A DNA stretch of 64,000 bases from Nodosilinea sp. FACHB-141 (GTDB lineage: Bacteria > Cyanobacteriota > Cyanobacteriia > Phormidesmidales > Phormidesmidaceae). A program made the position numbers and the translations under genes. Below, one piece after another: positions 37,284 through 47,064 of this stretch. Under the pieces are notes generated by a model. The model did not search any database. It saw nothing but the letters and a program-made list of their open reading frames with translations, and was not told where the DNA came from. The stretch's first letter is position 1, and each line of letters starts with the position of its first letter. The stretch lies in assembly GCF_014696135.1 (NCBI RefSeq), contig NZ_JACJPP010000012.1, positions 124,001-188,000 of the forward strand, given 5' to 3'.

Positions 37284-38441
37284 GTGGCAACAATCAGTGG
37301 AAAACTGCGGCAGAGATGGATCTTAATCATGGGCGTGAGTGCCGTGATGGGTTTAGTGTTCTGCGCTCCTGACTCAGCCCTAGGCAACGCTAATGTCCAG
37401 TCTGTTCTGACCCAAACTGCTGCCGACTCCCTGCTGGCTCAGGCTCGAACGGGCTATCCCCAGCGCCAAGACGCCCAGATCAACGACTACGGCGAGGTGC
37501 TGCTACCGGCTGATGCCGCTCACCTGCGAGAGTTGTTGGAGCAGGTTAAGACAATTAATGGCATCGAAATCGTGGTGGTGACAGTGCCCTCAATCGGGGT
37601 TTACGAAACCGGGGATGATGCTATTGAAAGTTTTGCCACCAATCTTTTCAACGCCTGGGGCATTGGCGATGCCCAACGCAACGATGGGGTACTGGTGCTG
37701 TTTTCAGAGGGCGATCGCGCCGTGCGCATTGAGCTAGGTAAGGGCTACAGCCGCGTCTACGACGCTCGCATGCAGACCGTAATTGATGAATACATGCTGC
37801 CGCGCTTTCGGACCTCGGCCTACAGCACAGGCTTGTATGAAGGCACCCAGGCCTTGGTTGGACAGCTGACCGGGCCACCGCCTACAGCCCTAGAGAAACT
37901 GCCTTGGGGGTGGCTGATTCTCGGCCTAGGCGGGCTCGTTTCTGGTGGAGTTGCGATTGCGGGTTATAAACTGTTGCTCAACCTATGGCGACCCCAGTGC
38001 GAGCTATGCCAGGTGCGAATGACCAATCTGAGTGATACCGAGGCCAAAGCCCACCTAGACGCAGGGCAAATCTTAGAGCTGGAGCTGCAGTCGGTCTTTC
38101 ACACCGTTGCTGAGTGCCCCCAATGCCATAAGCACACCGCTCGTCACTTCGATAACTTAATCACTTCCTTTGAGTCCTGTCCGAGCTGTCACTACAAAAC
38201 GCTGGAAGAGGTGCAGCGCACCACAGTAAAAGAGCCAACCTATTACTCGTCGGGAGAAGCGCTGGCCAAACGGCACTGCCGCCACTGCGACCATAGCGAC
38301 CAAACGACCATTACCTTAGCTCAGCTGCATCACAGCACTAGTTCATCCTCCAGTAGCTTTAGCGGTGGCTCAACCTCTGGGGGCAGCTCGTCTTCGGGGG
38401 GTGGGTCGTCTTCAGGGGGCGGAGCCAGCGGCAAGTGGTAA
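37284..38441 (+). CDS. TPM-domain membrane protein with zinc ribbons and Ser/Gly tail
   Basis: Protein of 385 aa: signal peptide (GTG start, KLRQRWILIMGVSAVMGL), TPM domain (about 65-190; EVLLPADAAHLRELLEQ, GVLVLFSEGDRAVRIELGKG), a membrane helix (about 208-232), then Cys pairs CELC, CPQCHKH, CPSCHYK and CRHCDHS, which look like two zinc ribbons, and a Ser/Gly-rich tail. TPM proteins include a thylakoid phosphatase that aids photosystem II repair; the same layout occurs in many bacteria with unknown roles. Confidence 0.88.
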   Translation: MATISGKLRQRWILIMGVSAVMGLVFCAPDSALGNANVQSVLTQTAADSLLAQARTGYPQRQDAQINDYGEVLLPADAAHLRELLEQVKTINGIEIVVVTVPSIGVYETGDDAIESFATNLFNAWGIGDAQRNDGVLVLFSEGDRAVRIELGKGYSRVYDARMQTVIDEYMLPRFRTSAYSTGLYEGTQALVGQLTGPPPTALEKLPWGWLILGLGGLVSGGVAIAGYKLLLNLWRPQCELCQVRMTNLSDTEAKAHLDAGQILELELQSVFHTVAECPQCHKHTARHFDNLITSFESCPSCHYKTLEEVQRTTVKEPTYYSSGEALAKRHCRHCDHSDQTTITLAQLHHSTSSSSSSFSGGSTSGGSSSSGGGSSSGGGASGKW

Positions 38442-38556
38442 TTGAACCCTACCTTTTGGCGGTTGACCAATTGCAAAGAAAGGCCGTTGCCTAGACAAAC
38501 CGCCTGCATTCCGTGGAACACTGTTGCTACACAGGGAATGCATTCTAACGTCGGCT

Positions 38557-40677
38557 ATGAGTCTTTGTATCAACCCAAATTGCCGTCAGCCTAACCATCC
38601 CGATAATGGGGGCAGTCCTACCTGCATGGCCTGTGGGTCGGCTTTAGTGCTCCAGGGTCGCTACCGGGTGATGCGGCTAATTAGCAGCGACAGCGGCTTT
38701 GGCCGCGTGTATGAAGCTTACGAGCGCAACGTCCCCAAAATTCTCAAGGTGCTCAAAGAGGGCTACAACACCAACGACAAAGTGGTGGAGCTGTTTCGCC
38801 GCGAGGCCCAGGTGCTGAGCCAGCTCAACCATCCGGGGGTGCCTCGGATTGAGCCTGAGGGCTATTTCCTCTACTACCCAGCCAATGGTGGCGAGCCTTC
38901 TCACTGTCTGTTGATGGAGAAGATCGAAGGTCCCAACCTGAAGCAGTGGATGGTGCAGCAGGGCAACCACCCAATCAGTGAAAAGCAGGCCATGCTGTGG
39001 CTCACCCAGCTGACCGATGTGCTCGATCTGGTGCATCAGCACAACTATTTTCACCGCGACATCAAGCCCGAAAACATTATGCTGCGCCCCTCGGGGCAGC
39101 TGGTGCTGGTTGACTTTGGGGCGGCCCGCGAGATGACCCAAACCTACATGGCTAACCTGGGCGATAGCGGCATTACGACTGTGAGTTCGGCGGGCTACAC
39201 GCCCCCCGAGCAGGAGCAGGGCCAGGCGGTGCCCCAGTCTGACTTTTATGCCTTGGGTCGCACGCTCATCTATTTAATGACGGCCAAGTTGCCCAACGAC
39301 CCAGCGATCTACAACTCGCGTACCAATGCGTTTGCGTGGCGGTCGGCAGCGCCGCAGATTTCTGCCCCTCTGGCCGATTTGATTGACAATCTAATCGCTC
39401 CGGCGGCCGCCTATCGCCCCCAAAACACCGAGGCAATTTTAGAACGTCTGGCCCAGGTGCGATCGCGCCAAGTCTCTGGCCTGCCTCGCTCGACTAACAA
39501 CACCTCGGCACCGACCTGGCCCCTAACGACCCTCAACCCCCACGAGGCCCAGACTCTCCCTGAACCTTCGCGCAGCTTTTTGCCCCCCTGGTTAGACCAA
39601 CGCCCCTGGCTGCTGGCCGGTCTCACGGGGCTAGCTCTGGCGGTGCCCTTAGGCTGGTACGCGCTGAGCCGAGGGGCACTACCCTTGGCCTTGAGTGACT
39701 CTCGGGTGACAGCACCGGCTCTCCAGAATTTGACCGTCAGCCCGGTGGCGATCCTGACTGGACACGAGAATGATATTTACGATCTATTGCTGCTACGAGA
39801 CGGCAAAACGCTGATCTCTGCCAGTGCTGACAGCACGGTTCGAATGTGGGATTTGGAGGACAACACCCTGCGTCACACCCTGACTCATGCCAATGTGGTT
39901 CAGGCGATCGCCACCACCGTTGACCAGACAACCTTAATTAGCACCGGGGACGATCGCGCCATTCGCTTTTGGTCGCTGCCCGATGGCCAACCCCTAGGAC
40001 AGCTTGACAATGCCCACGGCACACCCATCCGCGCTTTGGAGGTCAGTCGCAATGGCCGCACGCTGGTGAGTGCTGACAGCGAGGGGAGCATCAAACTGTG
40101 GCCTTTGACCGACGCCACCGGCTCCCTAAACCTATCGGGCATGTCGGCAGCTGGTCCTAGCCACACTCTTCAGGCCGATGGCACCTTAAACGATCTGTTG
40201 TTCACCCGCGATAACACCATGCTGATCAGCGGCGGCAAAAGCCTCCAGCTTTGGGATTGGGCCAGTTTAAGGGATGGCGCCACGGGCGCGGCTAGTTTGC
40301 CCACCACCCTGGAAGGGCATACCAGCTTTGTCAACCGCATTGAAATTACCGACGATGATCAAACCCTAGTGAGTGCCTCAGCCGATCAAAATGTGCTGCT
40401 TTGGGATATGGCTACAAAGTCCCAAAGCGCAGCGTTGGAAGGTCACCAAGGTTACGTCAACACCTTGCGTTTAGAGGGGCCTCAGCTCTGGAGCGCTGAC
40501 GCTGACAAAACGATTTTGGTGTGGGATTTGCAGCAAAAGGCTCCGATTCAACGGATTACCGGCTTTGAAACCGATATCTGGCGCTTTGCGGTGCAGCCCA
40601 ACGGCCAAATTATTACCATTGGTGGCACCCAGCCCTACATTCGACTCTGGAGTCTGGATCAGCCCCCAGAGCCCTAG
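38557..40677 (+). CDS. Membrane Ser/Thr kinase with WD40 repeats
   Basis: Protein of 706 aa. An N-terminal Cys-rich knuckle (CINPNCRQPNH..CMACGS) precedes a Hanks-type kinase: Gly loop SDSGFGRVYEA, Lys in KILKVLKEG, catalytic loop HRDIKPENIM and DFGAARE. A membrane segment follows (about 345-365, LLAGLTGLALAVPLGWYAL), then six or so WD40 repeats (LTGHENDIYDLLL...SADSTVRMWDL) to the end. This is the common cyanobacterial Spk layout. The ATG at 38557 starts the conserved knuckle; an upstream in-frame ATG is less likely. The stop overlaps that of cphB by 4 nt (convergent). Confidence 0.93.
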   Translation: MSLCINPNCRQPNHPDNGGSPTCMACGSALVLQGRYRVMRLISSDSGFGRVYEAYERNVPKILKVLKEGYNTNDKVVELFRREAQVLSQLNHPGVPRIEPEGYFLYYPANGGEPSHCLLMEKIEGPNLKQWMVQQGNHPISEKQAMLWLTQLTDVLDLVHQHNYFHRDIKPENIMLRPSGQLVLVDFGAAREMTQTYMANLGDSGITTVSSAGYTPPEQEQGQAVPQSDFYALGRTLIYLMTAKLPNDPAIYNSRTNAFAWRSAAPQISAPLADLIDNLIAPAAAYRPQNTEAILERLAQVRSRQVSGLPRSTNNTSAPTWPLTTLNPHEAQTLPEPSRSFLPPWLDQRPWLLAGLTGLALAVPLGWYALSRGALPLALSDSRVTAPALQNLTVSPVAILTGHENDIYDLLLLRDGKTLISASADSTVRMWDLEDNTLRHTLTHANVVQAIATTVDQTTLISTGDDRAIRFWSLPDGQPLGQLDNAHGTPIRALEVSRNGRTLVSADSEGSIKLWPLTDATGSLNLSGMSAAGPSHTLQADGTLNDLLFTRDNTMLISGGKSLQLWDWASLRDGATGAASLPTTLEGHTSFVNRIEITDDDQTLVSASADQNVLLWDMATKSQSAALEGHQGYVNTLRLEGPQLWSADADKTILVWDLQQKAPIQRITGFETDIWRFAVQPNGQIITIGGTQPYIRLWSLDQPPEP

Positions 40678-41492
40678 CTCTTGGCCACAGTTAAGACTTT
40701 GCGGTGGTTAACGTCAAAGCGATCGCCGTGGGCCAGCAGGTGCAGCCGCAGCCCGTGGATGCTGAGCGGGTCGGAGGCGGTAATGTCGGGCTCGTTGGTA
40801 TGGGTCATATCGCTGGGGTCGACCACGGCAATTACTCCTTTGCCGATCACCCGAAAGCTACCGTCGCTCTCAAATAGAGCACAGGTGTCTTCGTCAATGC
40901 CCAACCCGAGACGGTTGGGCTGCATGGCCATGGCGCTCATCAGCCGGGCCATGCGGTTGCGATTGTGAAAGTGCTGGTCGACAATCACCTCGGGCACAAA
41001 GCCCAGACCGATTGCCATATCTACCAGCGACCGATTGGGCGACTCACCGCTGCCGCCCCCAGCGATCATGTGGTGGCCCATGACAGCAGCTCCAGCGCTG
41101 GTGCCGCCCAGGGTGATTTCGCCCAGCTGGGCCCGCTGCCGCACCAGGTTAATGAGGGGAGTATCGGCCAGTAGGCCACAGAGGCGCACCTGGTCGCCGC
41201 CAGTGATAAAGACACCGGTGCAGGGTTCGACGATGGTTTCCCAGGTGGGGTCTTCCCCCTGGGCGCGATCGCGAATATCCATCACCACCGTCTTGGGAGC
41301 GCCCATCTCGGCAAAAATCTCTTGATAGCGACCTGAAATTGCTACCGGATCCCGTGAAGCGCAGGGAATGATACCAATGCAGGCCGCCGTCCCCCCAGAC
41401 CGCTCGAAAAAGGTGTGCAAAATCTCTTTGCCGTGAACTTTATCTTCTGCGCCACCAATGGCCAGAATCGCATGGTGCTTGACGGGAGACAT
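40674..41492 (-). CDS. cphB: Cyanophycinase
   Basis: Serine peptidase (family S51) that cuts the nitrogen reserve cyanophycin into beta-Asp-Arg dipeptides. AILAIGGAEDKVHG, VFITGGDQVRLCGLL, the nucleophile in LGGTSAGAAVMGHHM and VDQHFHNRNRMARL are family hallmarks. The chosen start gives 272 aa, the normal length; the frame is open 14 codons upstream. The usual neighbour cphA (cyanophycin synthetase) is not present. Confidence 0.95.
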   Translation of the reverse strand: MSPVKHHAILAIGGAEDKVHGKEILHTFFERSGGTAACIGIIPCASRDPVAISGRYQEIFAEMGAPKTVVMDIRDRAQGEDPTWETIVEPCTGVFITGGDQVRLCGLLADTPLINLVRQRAQLGEITLGGTSAGAAVMGHHMIAGGGSGESPNRSLVDMAIGLGFVPEVIVDQHFHNRNRMARLMSAMAMQPNRLGLGIDEDTCALFESDGSFRVIGKGVIAVVDPSDMTHTNEPDITASDPLSIHGLRLHLLAHGDRFDVNHRKVLTVAKS

Positions 41493-41588
41493 GGGCCGCT
41501 CAACAAAGGGACGAAAATTGCTACCTAGACTCAATTACTGCATGATAGAGAGCGTTATATACCAAGTCCAGCTCAAGATCTGTAGTTT

Positions 41589-41602
41589 TCCTACCGGTAG
41601 GA
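41589..41602. promoter_or_regulatory. 14-bp perfect palindrome in the cphB-trmD divergent region
   Basis: TCCTACCGGTAGGA. It lies about 100 nt from the cphB start and 70 nt from trmD. It could be an operator. The half-site spacing (GTA-N7-TAC around it) is one base short of an NtcA site. Confidence 0.35.
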
Positions 41603-41669
41603 CTCCACTTCTGGACATGGATGACGTTTACTCAACCCATCAGGTCGTTAGGCCTCAGCAGTCTAGGCT

Positions 41670-42392
41670 ATGACAACTGGCATTTCGGGGGCTTCCCATC
41701 TGAGAGTAGATGTTGTCAGCCTGTTTCCAGACTTTTTTGCATCCCCTCTAGAGTCAGGGCTGATTGGTAAAGCCCTGGCCCGCCAAATTGCAGAAGTTTA
41801 TCTTACCAATCCCAGGGACTTTACAACGGACAAGCACCACCGGGTCGATGACGAACCCTACGGCGGTGGCGTGGGCATGCTGATGAAGCCTGACCCCATC
41901 TTTGCGGCGGTAGAATCGCTGCCCGTGCTGCCCCGGCGCGAGGTGATTTTGCTCACCCCCCAGGGCGAGGCGATGACTCAAGACCTGTTTCGCCATCTCG
42001 TCACGCTCGATCAGCTGGTGCTGATCTGCGGCCACTACGAAGGGGTCGATGAGCGCGTCAGCCATCTGCTGACGCGGGAGGTTTCCCTAGGCGACTTTGT
42101 GCTCACCTGCGGCGAAATTCCGGCCCTGGCATTGATCAATGGCGTGGTGCGGCTGCTGCCGGGCACCGTGGGTAAAACTGACTCCCTGCGCTACGAGAGC
42201 TTTGAAACCCCACTGCTCGACTATCCCCAGTACACTCGCCCCGCCAGCTTTCGCGGCTGGGAGGTGCCGGAGGTGCTGCGATCGGGCAACCACGAGGCGA
42301 TCGCCCAGTGGCGACGGCAGCAGCAGATTGAGCGTACACAGCAGCGGCGGCCCGATTTATATGAGCGGTGGGTGGAGGAGTGTGGGGAGTAG
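41670..42392 (+). CDS. trmD: tRNA (guanine37-N1)-methyltransferase
   Basis: SPOUT-family enzyme of 240 aa that methylates G37 next to the anticodon. It has VDVVSLFPDFFASPLESGLIGKAL, DDEPYGGGVGMLMKPDPIF, the trefoil-knot segment CGHYEGVDERV and SLGDFVLTCGEIPAL, and the C-terminal YTRPASFRGWEVPEVL with NHEAIAQWR. The start is at ATG 41670, with no clear ribosome site. Confidence 0.97.
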   Translation: MTTGISGASHLRVDVVSLFPDFFASPLESGLIGKALARQIAEVYLTNPRDFTTDKHHRVDDEPYGGGVGMLMKPDPIFAAVESLPVLPRREVILLTPQGEAMTQDLFRHLVTLDQLVLICGHYEGVDERVSHLLTREVSLGDFVLTCGEIPALALINGVVRLLPGTVGKTDSLRYESFETPLLDYPQYTRPASFRGWEVPEVLRSGNHEAIAQWRRQQQIERTQQRRPDLYERWVEECGE

Positions 42393-42393
42393 G

Positions 42394-42483
42394 TGGGTAG
42401 ATGGGTGGATGGGTAGGAGGGATGAGTAAGGGTGAGCGGATAATCATGCAGGACGTAGGGTGCATTAGCGGAGCAATGCACCG
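42394..42483. repeat. G-rich degenerate repeats plus perfect palindrome between trmD and ispF
   Basis: First a GGGT/GGAT run (about 42391-42426), the reverse complement of the C-rich repeats seen at 47.4, 51.0 and 53.1 kb. Then GGTGCATT (42459-42466), loop AGCGGAGC, AATGCACC (42475-42482), a perfect 8-bp stem. The second piece resembles a palindromic repeat scattered through many cyanobacterial genomes. Confidence 0.75.
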
Positions 42484-42536
42484 TTCAGGAAAACGTATTC
42501 ATCCAAAGAATTTAAGAGATATAGGGACGAGAACTT

Positions 42537-43019
42537 ATGGGGATCAGGATTGGCAACGGGTACGACATTCATCGGCTGGTGGAGGGGCGATCGCTCATAC
42601 TGGGCGGCGTCACCATCCCGCATCACTTGGGGCTGGATGGCCACAGCGATGCTGATGTGCTGACCCACGCGATTATGGATGCGCTGCTGGGGGCGCTGAG
42701 TTTGGGCGACATCGGCCTCTACTTTCCGCCGGGAGACCCGCAGTGGGCAGGGGCCGACAGCCTAAAGCTGCTGGCGCAGGTGAATGCGATGGTGCAGGAG
42801 CGGGGTTGGCAGGTGAGCAACATTGACTCGGTGGTGGTGGCCGAGCAGCCTAAGCTAAAGCCCCACATCGAGGCGATGCGATCGCGCCTAGCGGATCAGC
42901 TGGGCTTGGCCCCCGATCAGGTAGGGGTTAAAGCAACCACTAACGAAAAACTTGGCCCCGTGGGACGCCAGGAGGGAATCGCCGCCTATGCCGTAGCGCT
43001 CCTAACGACTGCTGACTAA
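42537..43019 (+). CDS. ispF: 2-C-methyl-D-erythritol 2,4-cyclodiphosphate synthase
   Basis: Fifth step of the MEP isoprenoid pathway. At 160 aa it has the zinc ligands in [12 protein letters not shown] (D, H) and [33 protein letters not shown], and the C-terminal [22 protein letters not shown]. It shares strand with trmD but is separated from it by the repeat region. Confidence 0.97.
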   Translation: MGIRIGNGYDIHRLVEGRSLILGGVTIPHHLGLDGHSDADVLTHAIMDALLGALSLGDIGLYFPPGDPQWAGADSLKLLAQVNAMVQERGWQVSNIDSVVVAEQPKLKPHIEAMRSRLADQLGLAPDQVGVKATTNEKLGPVGRQEGIAAYAVALLTTAD

Positions 43020-43379
43020 GAGGCTTTCCCCACAAGCGTTTCACAGGATGCTGAAAATTTAGCCCACCCGAGGCGGGAACCTTTTGTTTTGGCGTGGGTC
43101 AAACCACTTTGTTAAATCTTTATGGCCAGTCCGCAGTAGATGTAGCTTTGACAGCACAACTCTCGGCAATGGTTGTAAAAGATACTTAATCTGTTCGAGA
43201 AACCCGTAAACTTACTTTATAATATCTTCAAGTTTGACAAGGTTTTGAAGCGGAATTTGCGGTAATGGCCGTGTATCTACTGCTGAGCCTCGATCTAGGT
43301 CTGGTCTCAAAGCTAATCCAGGTGGGTTGGTAGCTGTAGGTGCTGGTTTTTGTCCCAGAGACAAAGGGGTAGGGCTCAA
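43020..43379. other. Spacer upstream of the BON-like gene
   Basis: 360 bp without a supported gene. TTATAAT near 43218 is a good -10 candidate for the next gene. Nothing else was recognised. Confidence 0.5.
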
Positions 43380-43766
43380 ATGACTAACGTCATGCAATCG
43401 CTGGTGGCAACGGGCCACACCATTCGTGGAGTTTGTTATGCCAAATCTAGCTATTTAAACCAGGCGATCGCAGCACTATCGGCCATTCCCCCCGAGCGGG
43501 TAGGTCTAAACGGCGAATACGATTACTACGGCTTGGCTAAGCGCATTAAGGCGAGCTACCACAGTCAGGTCGGGCGCGATGCTGTCAAGCAAATCACTGT
43601 CAAGCAGCGCGGCTCGGCTGTCATTCTCAGCGGCCAGGTAGACACCCTAGACCTGCTCGATCAGCTAGTTAATTTGGCGCTGCATACTGAAGGCGCAACC
43701 CACGTCGAAGTGCACGACGTGCAGGTTAACGTTCTAGAGCTAGCCCAGCCAGCGCGGGTAGCTTAA
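43380..43766 (+). CDS. BON-domain-like cyanobacterial protein
   Basis: Protein of 128 aa. The C-terminal ~70 residues (about 55-120) have the BON alpha-beta pattern: VKQITVKQRGSAVILSGQVD, LLDQLVNLALHTEGATHVEV. The N-terminal part (YAKSSYLNQAIAALSAIPPE, then RVGLNGEYDYYGLAKRI) is conserved-looking but of unknown role. No signal peptide or membrane helix. The ATG at 43380 follows an AGGG-type ribosome site. Confidence 0.68.
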   Translation: MTNVMQSLVATGHTIRGVCYAKSSYLNQAIAALSAIPPERVGLNGEYDYYGLAKRIKASYHSQVGRDAVKQITVKQRGSAVILSGQVDTLDLLDQLVNLALHTEGATHVEVHDVQVNVLELAQPARVA

Positions 43767-43891
43767 GCAAGCTCCAATAAGCCAGGGTTTAGGGCTTAAG
43801 GTATCGGATTTAAGGCCGGTTATGAACTGGACACCTTAATTCCAAACTGTCGTTTGACTGTTAGTTTTGGCTTGGCAGACCGCTAATTTGT

Positions 43892-44818
43892 TTAAGCCAT
43901 AGGCGTTGAGCCATCGTTAACTGTCAGACGCAGGGCAGACAGCACGAGAATGACTAAGAACAGCCCCAGCCCAATGGTGCAGGCGTAGCTAATTTCGAGC
44001 TTTTGGAAGGCCTGCTCGTAGATGTAGTAGACCACGGTTTTAGAGCTGTGGCGCGGTCCGCCCTGGGTCATGATATAGACCTCCTCAAAGACTTTGGTGG
44101 CGGCGATCGCCGAGATCACACTCACCAGCACCAGGTAGGGCCGCATCAGCGGCAGCGTAATATCCCAATGGCGTCGCCAGCCGTCAGAGCCATCCAGCGC
44201 CGCCGCCTCGTACAGGTCTTGGGGAATGCCCTGGAGCCCCGCCAGATAGATCACCATGTAGTAGCCCAGCCCCTTCCATACCGTCACCACCATGACGCTA
44301 AACAGCGCCAGGGCTGGGCTGGTGAGCCAGGGAATACCGTTCTCCGTCAGTCCCAAAGATTTGAGTACTTGGTTAAACAGACCGGTCTCAGCGTAGAGCC
44401 AGCGCCAGGCAATGCCTGCCACCACCATCGACACCACCACCGGAGAATAGTAGGCTACCCGCAGCCAGTGAATGCCCCGTAGTTGCCGGTTGACTAAAAT
44501 CGCCAATCCCAGTGGCGCAAAGGTCAAGATCGGCACGACTCCAGCTAGATAAATCAGGGTATTGCGTACCGTCTGCCAGAAAATTGGGTCGGTTCTCAGC
44601 CGCTGCACATTGGCCGAGCCTACCCAGGTGGGGGCCGCCGTCAGGTCAACTCCAAAGGTGGTGAAACTGAGATAAAAGGCTCGAAGAGCAGGCCAAAATA
44701 CCGATATTCCCAGTGCCGCCAGTGCCGGCAGCAGAAATAGGTAGGGGATCGCTACCTGAGGAACTGTGATATTGAGCGGCCAGGGTTTACCCGTTGGATT
44801 GTGCGGAGATGCAGTCAT
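43892..44818 (-). CDS. Carbohydrate-type ABC transporter permease (MalF/UgpA class)
   Basis: Six-helix permease of 308 aa. The EAA loop is present (LYEAAALDGSDGWRRHWDITLP), with YLFLLPALAALGISVFWPAL at the start and YIYEQAFQKLEISYA near the end. The class normally works with a second permease, a binding protein and an ATPase; none is adjacent, so partners lie elsewhere. It sits 26 nt after cobQ on the same strand and may share its transcript. Confidence 0.9.
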   Translation of the reverse strand: MTASPHNPTGKPWPLNITVPQVAIPYLFLLPALAALGISVFWPALRAFYLSFTTFGVDLTAAPTWVGSANVQRLRTDPIFWQTVRNTLIYLAGVVPILTFAPLGLAILVNRQLRGIHWLRVAYYSPVVVSMVVAGIAWRWLYAETGLFNQVLKSLGLTENGIPWLTSPALALFSVMVVTVWKGLGYYMVIYLAGLQGIPQDLYEAAALDGSDGWRRHWDITLPLMRPYLVLVSVISAIAATKVFEEVYIMTQGGPRHSSKTVVYYIYEQAFQKLEISYACTIGLGLFLVILVLSALRLTVNDGSTPMA

Positions 44819-44844
44819 GGGATACCGAAAATAGCTGAAGATGA

Positions 44845-46335
44845 TTATCCCAGCAGCGGTGTTAAATCCAAATGTTCGCTTACTGCCTCGGTGAGTTCAT
44901 TGAGAATGGCCTCGCGCTGTTCGCGGTAGTTGGGGATGCCGGTGGGCAGTGACCCTAGACCCCGCTGCTGGCGCAGACGGTTGAGCCAAGCCCGCCGCCA
45001 GGGGCCGTTGTCGAAGATGCCGTGCAGGTAGGTGCCCCACAGCGACTGACTGACATCGACTACGCCTAAACTGCGGTCTTCAAATAGGAACTCGAACTTG
45101 GTGCCCTTTTCGTCTTGCCCCTCGGAGAGGAGGAGCTGGGTGCGGCCCTGGTGCAGCTCGTAGCCCGACACCGGTAGCCCCTCCTGGGGAAATCGGGAGC
45201 TGACGGTGCGCTGGCGGGCGATCTTTTGCTGGGTAATAACTGTTCTCAGCGGGAATAGATCGAGACCGGGGAAGCGGCCTTCATGGCCCTCAATGCCTTC
45301 AGGATCGGCTAAGAACTGGCCCATCATTTGGAAGCCGCCGCAGACGCCCATCACCGTGCCCCCTGCAGCGACATAGTTTTGGATTTCTTCGGCCATGCCG
45401 GTGCGCTGCAAAATCAGTAGGTCGGCAATGGTGGTCTTGGTGCCGGGGATGATCACCGCATCGGGGTAGCTGAGTTTCTCTTTGGGGCTGAGATAAACCA
45501 CCCGCACGTTTGGCTCGGCCTCCAGCGGGTCGAAGTCGGTGAAGTTAGAGATGCGCGGCAGTCGAATGACGGCGATGGTGATGTCGGCCTGTTTTTTGCT
45601 GCCGGGGGTGCGATCGAGCAGGCTGAGGGAGTCTTCGGCAGGGAGGGCATTTTCAACCCAGGGCACCACGCCGAGGACGGGGATGCCGGTGCGCTCTTTG
45701 AGCCAGGCTAGACCGGGCTCAAGCACCTCGCGCTGGCCGCGAAATTTGTTGATGATGATCCCTTTGACTAGGGCGCGCTCCTCAGGATCCATCAGCTCTA
45801 GGGTGCCAATGATGTGGGCAAACACGCCGCCGCGATCGATGTCGGCCACCAGCACAGTGGGGGCGTTGAGGTGCTTGGCGATGCGCATGTTGGTGAGGTC
45901 GCGGTGTTTGAGGTTGACCTCCACCGGGCTACCGGCCCCTTCGCAAACCAAAAAGTCGAAGTCTTGGCTGAGGCGAGTGAGACTTTCCTGAATGGCCTGC
46001 CAGCCCTGGTCAAAAAAGTTTTCGTAGTACTGCATAGCGGTGGTGCGCCCCACGGCTCGGCCCTTGAGAATGACCTGGGAGGTCATGTCGCCCTGGGGCT
46101 TGAGCAGAATAGGGTTCATCTCTACCTGGGGGGGCACGCCTGCGGCCCAGGCCTGCACTGCCTGGGCATAGCCCATTTCACCACCGTTGGCGGTGACGTA
46201 GGAGTTGAGGGCCATGTTTTGCCCTTTGAAGGGGGCGACCCGCCAGCCCCGACGGCTGAGAATGCGGCAAAGGGCCGTGGTAATCAATGATTTACCCACG
46301 TGGGAGGCTGTTCCCACTACCATGATTGCTCTCAT
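44845..46335 (-). CDS. cobQ: Cobyric acid synthase
   Basis: Amidates four side chains of adenosyl-cobyrinic acid a,c-diamide in cobamide synthesis. At 496 aa it has the N-terminal dethiobiotin-synthetase-like domain (VVGTASHVGKSLITTALCRIL; FKGQNMALNS; CEGAGSPVEVNL) and the C-terminal glutaminase domain with the nucleophile in VMGVCGGFQMMG and the His in WGTYLHGIFDN. Length and motifs are complete. Confidence 0.96.
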   Translation of the reverse strand: MRAIMVVGTASHVGKSLITTALCRILSRRGWRVAPFKGQNMALNSYVTANGGEMGYAQAVQAWAAGVPPQVEMNPILLKPQGDMTSQVILKGRAVGRTTAMQYYENFFDQGWQAIQESLTRLSQDFDFLVCEGAGSPVEVNLKHRDLTNMRIAKHLNAPTVLVADIDRGGVFAHIIGTLELMDPEERALVKGIIINKFRGQREVLEPGLAWLKERTGIPVLGVVPWVENALPAEDSLSLLDRTPGSKKQADITIAVIRLPRISNFTDFDPLEAEPNVRVVYLSPKEKLSYPDAVIIPGTKTTIADLLILQRTGMAEEIQNYVAAGGTVMGVCGGFQMMGQFLADPEGIEGHEGRFPGLDLFPLRTVITQQKIARQRTVSSRFPQEGLPVSGYELHQGRTQLLLSEGQDEKGTKFEFLFEDRSLGVVDVSQSLWGTYLHGIFDNGPWRRAWLNRLRQQRGLGSLPTGIPNYREQREAILNELTEAVSEHLDLTPLLG

Positions 46336-46491
46336 GGAGCGTCTCCAAAATTGAATGAGTTCGATGGTAGGGCTAGAGCCGGAGTAGATTTACTTGCCGA
46401 GCCGTAGCCACTGTCTATGCAGATTCTTCAGGAACAACGCAACCCATCAGGACGATATAGCCCTGCTACCAGCTGGGCGATGATAACCGGC

Positions 46492-46902
46492 CTAGAAGGG
46501 CCAGCGCACCCACCGGCACCATGCATTATAAAGATGATCGCCTAGGGTGGGGCGATACTGGGCCGGACTCAGGGGAGATAGGTGCTCAAACACCTGCCGC
46601 CCCATGGGGGTGAGACGAAAGCTGTCGGTGAGGCCCTGGCCATCGACTTCGCGGCGCAAGATGCCCACGGCAATCAGCCACATCATCTCGTTTTCGGCCT
46701 GAAGCTCGGCTAGATTTCGACGGCTATAGCGGCTTTTAACCCCGGCTGGTCCACTCACCTGGCGAATGGAAATGCTCTGCGATCGCATATCCGCTAGCAG
46801 ATCTAACCGAAAAGAAGAGCACCGAAAGGCGCGTTCGGCCCGCTTGAGCGATCGCCGGGGATAGCAAAGGGCAATGGCGTAATCAGACTCAACTGGGGCC
46901 AT
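46492..46902 (-). CDS. Npun_F0494-like conserved cyanobacterial protein
   Basis: Protein of 136 aa. CYPRRSLKRAERAFRCSSF at the start and EVDGQGLTDSFRLTPMGRQV in the middle fit the small cyanobacterial family named after Npun_F0494; the second segment is winged-helix-like (GLTDSFRLTPMGRQ). It is divergent from the guanidine cluster, with the NtcA site 163 nt upstream of its start, so it could share that control. Function is unknown. Confidence 0.6.
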   Translation of the reverse strand: MAPVESDYAIALCYPRRSLKRAERAFRCSSFRLDLLADMRSQSISIRQVSGPAGVKSRYSRRNLAELQAENEMMWLIAVGILRREVDGQGLTDSFRLTPMGRQVFEHLSPLSPAQYRPTLGDHLYNAWCRWVRWPF

Positions 46903-47064
46903 GGGTTTAGAAAATGTGACTGCCTTAAATTGTAGGTTTATTTCACCGTCGGTCGGGCGAAAAGCGGAGAAGAATTCTGCCTATCCGAATATATTTAAGT
47001 GCAGCTCAGGATCCTTAGTTTTTATGGAAAAAACTCTATTTTTAGGCCTGAATTTGGTTTATTA

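Noticed and set aside
41458-41673. 71-codon frame between cphB and trmD
   Set aside because: Antisense to the cphB start and without a family match.
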